Assembly (NCBI RefSeq): GCF_029784155.1
Contig: NC_073693.1
Coordinates: 224,021,094-224,085,093 of the forward strand
Reading direction: 5' to 3'
Length of the DNA stretch: 64,000 nt
Origin: Uranotaenia lowii
Taxonomy: Eukaryota; Arthropoda; Insecta; Diptera; Culicidae
Positions 11,415 to 20,823 of the stretch are shown one piece after another. The notes beneath the pieces were generated by a model. That model searched no databases. It had not been told where the DNA came from and worked only from the letters and a program-made list of their open reading frames with translations. How positions within the stretch are numbered: the first letter of the stretch is position 1; every line of letters starts with the position of its first letter. A program made the translations under genes and the position numbers.

Positions 11415-11620
11415 CATTCAAAATTCTTGATCAATGCATTTTGCACTCAACGGTGAGTCGTAGATTCATCAAACAAAGCAATAACAAAATAATATATGTC
11501 TGTTTGTAGAATACAAACAATTCATATACACTCATACTTTATGTTTCTGCTTTGTTAGACGAATAATGCTTCTAGCCGTATATTGCAAAAATCAAAATAT
11601 TGGATGTTGAATGGTAAATG

Positions 11621-11698
11621 AAAAAAAAAATCACCTCGACCAGGAATCGAACTCGAGTCTTCTGATTACCTTTCCGAAACCTAACCAATAGGCTAAAC
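11621..11698 (-). repeat. tRNA-like module with Pol III terminator, arm 2 (inverted)
   Basis: On the minus strand TAGCCTATTGGTTAGG, then GAGTTCGATTCCTGGTCGAG, then a run of ten T. It is an inverted, about 85% similar copy of 11340-11414, so the element can fold back on itself with a Pol III-type promoter in each arm. Confidence 0.55.
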
Positions 11699-12132
11699 GG
11701 CTATCGATTCTACGGCAGAAAATGCTCATCGTGCCCCGATCAATGGCGCTCTATGCGCCTCGTGTCAACAAATTAAAGTACAAACGTGTTTTAAAAATGA
11801 TTTTAGTAAAAAATAAAAAATTTAATGATGGTGAAAATTGAGGAACAATGTGTACATCATGTTCATCATGTGTACTTTATAGATCAAGATGATTTAACGA
11901 TCATAAGAGCTTATTTTCAATTGCTCAAAAATTATAATACTTTCTTCACTTTAGAACCACGTTGATTTTTTATAAAAAAATTATTTCTATAAAGTGTAAA
12001 AATGAATACTCTTGATACTAAAGGAATACGAAACTGTTCTTCTTGAAAATTTATTTAATAAAATACGTAAATCAGTAGAAAAAAACGGTGCTTAACATAC
12101 CCGGGGTGCTCGTTATGCCCTTATCTCCCCTA

Positions 12133-12865
12133 TATCAATGAAATGCAAAAAAAAACTTACATTCAATTGTGAATAACTCACCACAGTAAACTCGTTTCGC
12201 GTTACAATCTTGTACAAACTTGGTCCTCATTGTTTGAACTATTAATTCTTCAACTCTGAGCTATTTAGCATAGATACTGGAGGCATATTTTAGAACATAA
12301 AGAGTGAAAGTATGTTGATTTTTCAAACATTTTGTCGAGGAACTCCATACAAATTTGAAGTCGATGGCGCCAGCTCGTGCTTCAACCAATCGAGCTGGAA
12401 CTTTCAAAAACTCATTTTTCACCTAAAAGAACTAATGTGGGGGGTGCCGCGTTGTAAAAATATGTTTGAAAAATCATCCAATACAAATATGAAGCAGTCT
12501 ACTTTACACCATGTCGAAATGGAAGCTTTCCAAAAAAGAAACTTTATAATCAGTATAATAGTTTTGTATATGTGCAGTGCGAAATCTATTTAGTCAATGA
12601 ACAGTGCTATAGTTTTATCTTTTTTAATATTTTCATATTTTCTTAACTAATCTAATCACTAGTGCGCTACTCAAGTTGTCTTTTATCTAGCTCCTCAAAG
12701 AACTTAAAAATTTTAACCCTTATATTTTGCCATATTTAGCTTTACATTCAGCTAATTTCAATTTGTGTAATAATTTTTTGTTATAAAAAATTTTTTATTT
12801 TAAATATATCACGGCCTATTAAACTGAAAATTATTCTCATTTTGTACAACTAATTGAAAACATTT
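12133..12865. other. Intergenic, 3' of IR gene 2
   Basis: AT-rich DNA between the TIR element and the last exon of IR gene 2. The plus-strand ORF at 12312-12593 shows no recognisable domain. Nothing else can be supported. Confidence 0.5.
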
Positions 12866-15248
12866 CTACCAAGCTTCAACAACCTTTTTGCCATTCAAGG
12901 ATCTTTTCATCCACACTGACGCAAACTTTTTAGCATATCGAATACGCTGCAAACGTTTAAAGATACATTCCAGAATGAAAACCACAAATGAAGTCACACT
13001 TCCCAGACCCAGCATGAGCAAACCTCCGGCAATTTCCTCCACTTCCATCGCTTCCATTTTGTTCGGTTGCTTATCCCGGGAATGCTGAATCGAGATCTGT
13101 ACTCGGATGTTCATGTACCGAAAGACGTCGGTCTGCTCTACGTATCTGAACAGGCAAGCATCGCGGATCCACATCATTATATAGTCGAAGCTGTCCAGCA
13201 GTGGCCAAGTTTTGGTGGCGTATCCGGTGTCGTATTCGTAGTACAGCAACTCCGACATGGCCCGGTAGTTTTCGATGTTCTCCGAAGTCAACCAATCTCC
13301 CACCATGTAGTGACCGTTCAACATAGGCGCCATCACGATTGGTTCTTCTCCAACATCTGCGAGGAGTTTCAGTGAGGGACGTGGAATGACCCGAAATGTT
13401 TTCAGCAACATTTTAATGTAGGGCTAGAAAAGAGAAGAATCTTTACTTAGCTAAGTTAGGTTTTTATATGCAGATTTGAAAGGTATCGAACTCAATGCTG
13501 TCATTTCGGGGTTTCGGACAAGATTTATTGAAGAGTGATCCTCCTTAGTCTATACAGATACAGCTTCTTGCGCTAGACTTTATCATGTTGTGTGATGTGA
13601 CCCACGTTTTTTTTAAAGAAAATTTGTTAATTCAGTCTTTCTAATTATGAACATAGACAATGTTTGCTTAGTGATAATACAAAATGAGGGTAAACTCACA
13701 TTTGGAGGAGTTAAACTTGAGCGAACTCCGGTATTACCGTGTTGCTCACAAGACATTTTTGCTAATTTCAATTAAGTTGAACGGCGTGCCAACTGCCATC
13801 CAGTATAAAGGATAGCAACATATTTTAGAATCCAACCGAACCACTTACATTTTCGCTGGTTTCAATCATGTACATCCAAGCTTCATGCGGGGCATTCCAG
13901 TGCATTTTACTGTTTGCCAGCTCCTCCACTGTATCGATCGGTGCCAGAAAGACAGGAACGGCCAGAATGCTATGGATCTTGCCAATGTATACGTATGCAA
14001 CCAAAAGACTGAACAGCAAAACTGTCGTAGACAAAATCATCTCCGATACTCTTCCACTGCGCATAGTGCTAGCGGGCAGTAGCAATATAGCGGCAAAAAC
14101 GTTCATGAAACTCAAAGAGAGACTTCTTCGTTTAGGCCTCCCATCGAAGTTACTCGGTAGAAAATACTCAAAGAGGGAGAACACGACAAAGGCAAGAATT
14201 ACCATCCCCCATACGGTTTTTGTAAACATCATGAATATAATTCTCCATGAAGGCATCAACCTGAAAGAAAAAATTTTTACACATATGATGATCATTTCAT
14301 AATCTGGAATCTATTTCTTACTTCGGTTTTGGAGTCAAACAGGTAATTCCTAGCCACTGGATTGGTCCGGTGAAGCTGAAGTACGCGAAAAGTTGCCACC
14401 ATGTACCGACGGCTGAAATTGCGAAATCCACCTCACGAATAACTAGTGATCCCATCATGCCTTCACCGGTACGGTTTTCGAACACTCTTCCGTACTGTAA
14501 GTTGTTTTGCTCTGAAACATAATTTTAAAAATCTCAAATCCTTCGGCAGAAAGATAATGTTTACTCTTACCAGCTTTCAAGTCCCAAGTACAATTTATCC
14601 ATTTGCAGAACTCTATAACAACGTATCCGTCCAAGCCATCGATCGTGTATTTATCGTTCAAGTAATACACCAATCCATCATCGTCTTGCCGCATCATTAT
14701 CCAAGGCAACAGGAAAAATGCAGCCAGTTTTATCGTTTTCCCCATAAGATTCTCCAATTTATTGGGAAACAAATTGGCCCCTTCCTCAAATGTTAAAGAT
14801 TCGCTTAAAAACGTATCCAACCTCAAAATGTCCAACGATTCCGGAATATTTCCAACGTAACGATGCGTTAACAAATCAAACGAGCCTTTATCTGGTCGAA
14901 TGATCAGCAGATGAACAATCTCCAGAATAGTGGGATGCTGTTGGATGTTCCGTACCATGTCGTCTGCCTTTTCACCCTCAGAGTAAAGCACAAATAGGGC
15001 GTATTTTTCCGGGCGTCGAAACATCGCTTCATCATGCAATGGTATGTAGCTGTCCAGGAATCGCATGATGGCACCTTCATCGACAACGAAAACCGTAACG
15101 CCCAACTCTATTGCTTCGGCCAAAGTGGTCCAGGGTTCGGATGGTTCAGAGGTTATTACGGTAAACGGGTGATCAATACGAAAATCCATTGCTGGAGGCT
15201 CCTGAAGAATCCGGCATATGGTGACAGCTGTCACGAAATAAACGGAAA
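12866..15248 (-). CDS. Ionotropic receptor gene 2 (four exons)
   Basis: Exons (minus): 15248-14571, 14511-14322, 14260-13849, 13423-12866. All junctions have GT...AG and the phases agree (1, 2, 0), giving about 612 codons. Exon A holds the N-terminal domain and S1 (KTIKLAAFFLLPWIMM, IDGLDGYVVIEFCKWINC). Exon B ends S1 with CLTPKPK. Exon C has TM1 (WGMVILAFVVFSLFEYFLP), the pore and TM2-TM3 (LSTTVLLFSLLVAYVYIG) and IDTVEELANS. Exon D is the S2 half ending in TM4 (GGLLMLGLGSVTSFVVFILE). It is an insect IR, a chemosensory ligand-gated channel. The arginine-aspartate binding set of true glutamate receptors is not evident. The first exon (signal peptide) is not identified: the acceptor before 15248 is in phase 1, as in IR gene 1, so an upstream exon is expected. 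Tandem arrangement with IR gene 1 suggests local duplication. Confidence 0.88.
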
Positions 15249-15640
15249 CTGCAAATCGATTTAAGTTTAAACAGAGAATGGTAAGAACGTTCTGTTTTCA
15301 GCATTATCACAAAACAGCAACCATGCTTTGCAGGAGCTTCTGTTGAAGCATAAACGTTCGCAAAGGTTTCCGGCTTCTAGCTAGGGTCTGGGTCATCTAT
15401 CATCTAGTATATTTTGGGCCGGATATACGTCATTTTCCGCGCTCTATACTATCGAAATATGCTAAAATCATATTCGTTCGATTGCTCTAACTGCTTGCTT
15501 GCATAGGACAGAAACCATAACTGGCTTACTAATTTTTTATGTAACTAGCTCTGACTGTTAGTATCTTTCAAATTATTAGTCGATGATTAACCAAAATTTG
15601 GTATTTGACGAAAAGTTTTTTAAGAAAGATTTATCTTCAA
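15249..15640. other. Upstream region of IR gene 2
   Basis: Expected to contain the promoter and first exon of IR gene 2. A short minus-strand ATG ORF near 15350-15307 could be the missing exon, but it has no donor in the required phase, so I do not annotate it. Confidence 0.4.
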
Positions 15641-16600
15641 CTAGCTGATCCCGTACGAACTCCGTTTCGCTTTTAGCTTTGAGTACGCGAAGATGAGTTT
15701 GCTTTTGAATAATGAAGTCTATGCATTTTAACTTCAATACTACATAAAAAATTCAACAGTATTAAAGATGACCCTTTAACGTGTACTTCAACTTTAAATT
15801 ATAAGTTCAAGAATAGAACACTTGTGAGTGAAAATCGATCGGTTGCAATGCAACGTCATACTATTATTGTAGAAACATTGGTTTGTTTATATCTACGACC
15901 CCTTTTCTTGACCTGAACGTGCTCTTCTTATGTAGAATGATCCTAAAATTGATTATGGAAACCAATTTTCGGTTCCTTGCAACTCTCTCGTGCAATTTTT
16001 TTTTTCAAATTTCGATACATCAATTTCGCAAAACATTTAATATTGACAACCCTTTTGCCCGTCCTGTGACCCAAAATTATGAACGACTCATTTTTTCCGA
16101 CCTCGATCGAAAGTTGGACACATGAAATCAATTTTCTAGCCTACAAAAATCTCGTCAATAAAATTTCATATCAATTTGATGCATATTCATGACAATATTA
16201 CAATAACAGCGAACAACCAAAACGGATGACCCTTGACCCAATACTTGATATCTAAAATTTTTTGCCTTCCCTCAAAACTTCAATTTGCAAATTGTCAACT
16301 CAATTCAATGTATTACGACGACACTATCATTAAGACAATGAGCACATAAAATGGACAACTCCTGACTCAAAATTTGACAATTGAGAAGAATTGTTCGTCA
16401 CAAAAACTCCTATGTGCAAAATTTCATGTCAATCCTATGCATATTCACGATAAAATCCTGAAAACATTGAAAAATTTATATGGACGACCTCTTTTTTCAG
16501 ACAGTCGATCAAAAATTGGACACATAAAATCAATAGCTCTTCTCTCAAAATTCTGATGAGCAAAATTTCATCACGTCTGTTGCATACACACAAAAAAAAT
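15641..16600. repeat. Degenerate tandem repeat, ~150-bp units
   Basis: About five imperfect units share GACGACC..TTTTTTC, GATCGAAAATTGGACACAT, AAAATTTCATATCAAT and GATGCATATTCATGACAA in the same order. It begins with TAGCTGATCCCGTACGAACT, a motif I have seen at the ends of dispersed insect repeats. No long ORF is present. It may be the 3' region of a retrotransposon. Confidence 0.5.
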
Positions 16601-17464
16601 GCATATTAAAACTACTAAATCCGTTGTTTAAATGAAAAACAGGCAATCATATTTTTGAGTCAAATATGTTTTGTTGTTTATAATACCTTACGCATAGCTA
16701 TTTTACCATGTGCTCAATTTGGCTGCGCATAGTAAATTCGACCGCGTTTAAGTAAAATTGTCAATGAAATGATGCATTGTTTTACTTCGTGCCTAGTAAA
16801 ATTGATATGTTGATATAACTAGTATGTGTTATGATAATGATTAGGAGGAGCGAGGAGCTAGATTTAAATAGCAAAATTACTATGTATGTTTGTTTGTTTA
16901 TTTCCATGCAAGCATTATTACATACTTACAAAACATTAAAATTCACACTTCCGACACACGTCGGTCAATGTTAGTTTGTTCTCCCGATGCTTTGTAAAGA
17001 TTTTTAAAGTTATGAAACTTGAAAGCAGCTCAAAATTAGTTTGTTTACTCACATTAAATAATTAAATAATTAAATTATGATCCTTAATTAGTAGAAACAA
17101 CAAGAATGTTTACCATAGTAAAATAATCATACGCACTAATGTTTTTGAGTCAAATATGTTTTGTTCTCAAAAGAACCATGTGCATAATATTTTGTTGATA
17201 TGAATTGGTGCCAAAATGTCTAAACTGCTATGCGAACGCTAGTTGTAATAGAAATAATGGTGAAATTATCATGACCATAGTATTTTCGACAACAAACATT
17301 GAAAGTTATCGAAAATTACCAGGTACATAGTAATTTCAATAATGTTTTATGCGCACTTTTACAAAATCGATGTTACACTTTTCGTGGTTTAAAATACTAA
17401 TGGTAAAATGGTAAAATTATCATGACAACGTCTTTGGGATAACCACTCAATTTTTTTCCGTGTA
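16590..17464. mobile_element. Possible TIR element with ACAC..AAAAAAAT ends
   Basis: The left end TACACACAAAAAAAATG roughly mirrors the right end TTTTTTTCCGTGTA. TTTTTGAGTCAAATATGTTTT occurs twice (about 16654 and 17142), and short inverted blocks with GGTAAAATTATCATGAC lie near the right end. The TIR is short and low in complexity, so the call is weak. Confidence 0.3.
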
Positions 17465-17472
17465 ATCACGAC

Positions 17473-17860
17473 CAAGGTTTTTGAAAAAATTCTGTGTATT
17501 TGAGAAACAAAATTCTGACTTTCTGTGATTTTACCCCAGAATTCTATGATTGTTTTCTGTGATGCTATTTTCTTTAATTTCGTTGAAAATTCCTGATAAA
17601 TTGGGTCTTTTTTTACACTGAAGTATAGTAAAATCAATTAAAACTACCAATCCTATCATACTTTACTGAATTACAAAGTTAAAATCTAAATTTTATGTTT
17701 GCACAAAACATTATAATTTTGGAAATCTTTTCAAAATTCAAAATTATGTGAAATCTGTGAATTTTTCAAAATTCTGTGTTCAGTGACATAGATTCTGTGA
17801 TGAGTGTGTGATGAGTGATTCAGTGAAATTACAGATTTTTCTGTGATTTCGGCAACCTTG
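17473..17860. mobile_element. hAT-like MITE with 8-bp target duplication ATCACGAC
   Basis: The element starts CAAGGTTTTTGAAAAAATTC and ends with the complement of CAAGGTTGCCGAAATCACAG. The flanking direct repeats ATCACGAC at 17465-17472 and 17861-17868 are 8 bp and fit nTnnnnAn. The interior is a rough palindrome of TTCTGTGATTTT motifs. A fragment of the same family lies at 5481-5518. Confidence 0.85.
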
Positions 17861-17870
17861 ATCACGACTA

Positions 17871-20275
17871 GGGGAGATGGGGGCATAATGGCCACCTTAA
17901 GGAAAACGCTTATTTAACCATAGAGAACAGCTGTAATATGTGAATTACATCATTGGTTCGTGTTCAGACAAAGTAGACAAAGTAGATAAAAACGTTTAAA
18001 AATGTATTTTAAAAATTTTTGCCGAAAGCTGAAAACCAGTCACTGTAGAGGCATAATGAGAAACCCCCCGAGGCAGTATGAGCACCATTAATGAAGGCAT
18101 AATGAGCCATTCTGCCGGGGATTCTAGCAGCATATTCGACTCGATGAAGTCAACTGAGTAATAGAGCTACAGCTTGACTTGTATCGTCTGACGATTTGGC
18201 CTATTGGTAAGATGTCGGAGAGTTCGATTCCTGGTCGAGGTGATTTTTTTTTTCATTTATCATTCATGATCATTAGGGTGTCCCAAAATTGCATATCTTT
18301 TGGGAATCTGGGGGCTCACCCTCCAAATGGTAGATTAGGATGTGGAGAACAAACTTTTTTATGGGGCCGACTAAAAAAAATCATGTTTAGAGGTTCCGCA
18401 AGCGCGATCTTTGAAAAAAGTCCATTTTCAATAAATTTGACTTTAATTGTATTCTGGGTTCAAAAATTTTCACAAAATTTATATATTTTATATTTTTTTA
18501 ATTTTGTTTGGATAAAATACTACACGTCAAAAATGAAAAATAAACCAAATTTGTGTCAAAATGGAAAATAAGCAAGCTATTTTTATGAAAAAAAATTTTT
18601 TGGTCCAAAATTTTTGTATTCAATTGACCAAAATGTGTACCAAGCGTTAAATATTTTTGATACCAATAATGCCATCAAAAGATGCGGATTTTTTTGCACT
18701 TAAACTTTGCTCAACAAAGCATGTTGTTTGTATCATTGTGTGAAGAGCTATTCACGGTTTAATCCTTAATAAAAATCACAATTTTGGATATTTTTTATTG
18801 AATTTATCAAATTTGTCTTAATAAATTCCTGCTTTAAAATAAATATACTTGCCAAAAACAGATTTTGATGGTTTAAGGTAATCATCAGAAGGCCATATAC
18901 CAATTTTGAGCGGAATCAGACAACAGGAAGGTGTTGCACTGAATCTCAAGTGTAAAAGGGATTCTGAGACATAGTGTTCTGAAGAAGCATTAAAAACTGG
19001 TTTTTCATCAAACATTTTTTTCTTTACCAATCGAATGCTTTATTATGTTGATTTTATTAAAATTTCAACTAAGACTAATATTTCACCTGAAGACTGCAAC
19101 TCGATTGGACTGAAAACAAAAAAGTTATGGCTTTTCAAAGATTGTATTTTAGTCGCAAATTGTCCTGTGTAAAACGCAATGAGTAAAATGTACTCATTGT
19201 GTGTTAAACGACAATTTGCCACAAATATACAATCTTTCAACAGCCATAACTTTTTTGTTTTCAGTCCAATCGAGTTGCAGTCTTCAGGTGAAATGTTAGT
19301 CTTAGCTGAAGTTTAAATAAAATCAACATAATAAAGCATTCGATTGGTAAAGAAAAAAATGTTTGATGAAAAACCAGTTTTTAATGCTTCTTCAGAACAC
19401 TATGTCTCAGAATCCCTTTTACATTTGAGATCCATTGCAACACCTTCCTGTTGTCTGATTCCGCTCAAAATTGGCATATGGCCTTCTGATGATTATCTTA
19501 AACCATCAAAGTCTTTTTTTGGCAAGTATTTTTATTTAAAGTAGGAATTTATTAAGACAAATTTGATAAATTCAATAAAAAATATCCAAAATTGTGATTT
19601 TTATTAAGGATTAAACCGTGAATAGCTCTTCACACATTGATAAAAACAACATGCTTTGTTGAGCAAAGTTTAAGAGCACAAAAATCCGCATCTTTTGATG
19701 GCATTGGTATCAAAAAAATTTAACGCTTGGTACACATTTTGGTCAGTTGAATACAAAAATTTTGGACCAAAAAATTTTTTTTCATAAAAATAGCTTGCTT
19801 ATTTTCCATTTTGACACAAATTTGGTTCATTTTTCATTTTTGACGTGTAGTATTTTATCCAAACAAAATTTAAAAAATATAAAATATATAAATTTTGTGA
19901 AAATTTTTGAACCCAGAATACAATTAAAATCAAATATTTTTAAAGTGGACTTTTTTCAAAGTTCTCGCTTGCGGAGCCTCTAAATATGATTTTTTTTAGT
20001 CAGCCCCATAAAAAAGTTTGTTCTCCACATCCTAATCTACCATTTGGAGGGTGAGACCCCAGATTCCCAGAAGATATGCAATTTTGGGACACCATAATGA
20101 TCATGCAGCAATAACAAAATAATCAAGGTCTGTTTGTAGAATTCAAAGAATTAACACATGCTCATACATTATGTTTCTGGTGTTTTGTTTGACGGATGAT
20201 GCTTTGATGCTATTAGCCGTATAATATAACAATAAAAAAAATCAATCATGAATGGTATGTGCAAAAAAAATCCCA
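17871..20275. mobile_element. TA-flanked TIR element, copy 2, right end missing
   Basis: GGGGAGATGGGGGCATAATG follows TA at 17869-17870. The order of blocks matches copy 1: GTAGATAAAAACGTTTAAAAATG, CAGTCACTGTAG, GGCAGTATGAGCACCATTA, then the tRNA-like module with GAGTTCGATTCCTGGTCGAG at 18219-18238. The copy is split by the palindrome at 18274-20096, resumes with CAGCAATAACAAAATAATC, and stops near 20275 where copy 1 continues into its second tRNA-like arm. Confidence 0.65.
18274..20096. mobile_element. 1.82 kb palindromic hAT-like element with 8-bp target duplication
   Basis: Two arms of about 900 bp are reverse complements with few mismatches and almost no spacer; the centre is near 19185-19190. 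The ends are TAGGGTGTCCCAAAATTGCA and the complement of TATGGTGTCCCAAAATTGCA. ATGATCAT flanks both sides (18266-18273, 20097-20104), 8 bp and fitting the hAT preference. No transposase is present. Identical short ORFs on opposite strands are by-products of the palindrome. If transcribed it would form a long RNA hairpin. Confidence 0.85.
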
Positions 20276-20566
20276 AGCGGTTCCTGATTATTGCAAAGCT
20301 GAATTTCCTTCTTTGTTGCTCCCAAAAGATGCACAAAAATATGGATTAGTGCATATTTTCCATCGAAAACTTTCTATTGTTGATATTTTGATCGATTACG
20401 CGACGACTTACTTTTGTAAACTGATTATTCGACCGAATAACTTTTTTAAAACCCATTTAGTTTATAGAAGTTTTTGTTCTTTATAAACGGCTTATAGACG
20501 CCACGACAATTTATTTGCATGTTTTAAAACCTAAGCGACTTGGAATGATAGTATAAGAACACAAAT
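20276..20566. other. Short interval before the Jockey element
   Basis: Runs from the truncated end of the TA-flanked element to the 3' target duplication of the Jockey element (20567-20581). The small ORF 20259-20486 has no recognisable domain. Confidence 0.4.
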
Positions 20567-20823
20567 ACAACAAATCGGTTTTTTTTTTATTAAATATGTC
20601 TTTATTTGTATCAAATCATCATTACACTTATATTACATTATTGCATTAAACTAGGTGTTCAGCTCAATAATGAACTGTTCATAGCCCTATAAGTAACTAG
20701 ATTATAAAGATTTATTTATAAGATTTTAATTTGCTGAGCGCAATCAAGTTTTTAATGTAGGAGAACATCCTGTAATAGCAAAAATATTTTATACTTAAAA
20801 CTAAACACTATCTTAAAATTAAA

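Larger units (their letters stand above)
9235..12130. mobile_element. TA-flanked TIR element (copy 1) with nested insertions
   Basis: The left end GGGGAGATAAGGACAAAACG and the complement of the right end, GGGGAGATAAGGGCATAACG, are inverted repeats. Both are bordered by TA (9233-9234, 12131-12132), the signature of Tc1/mariner-type integration. Comparison with copy 2 (17871 on) shows that about 9293-11032 is extra DNA inserted after the left end. The core (about 11033-11770) has two inverted tRNA-like modules and matched blocks such as GATGAGCATTTTCTGC. No transposase is visible. Confidence 0.65.

Noticed and set aside
11340..11698. Functional tRNA genes
   Set aside because: A and B boxes are present, but no pairing acceptor stem and no normal anticodon arm; better read as SINE or MITE modules.
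12312..12593. 93-codon plus-strand ORF as a small gene
   Set aside because: No domain, no signal peptide and no splice or promoter support in AT-rich DNA.
18818..19544. Two small homologous ORFs (MVKKKMFDEKPVF...) on opposite strands as paralogous genes
   Set aside because: They are the same sequence in the two arms of the palindrome at 18274-20096.
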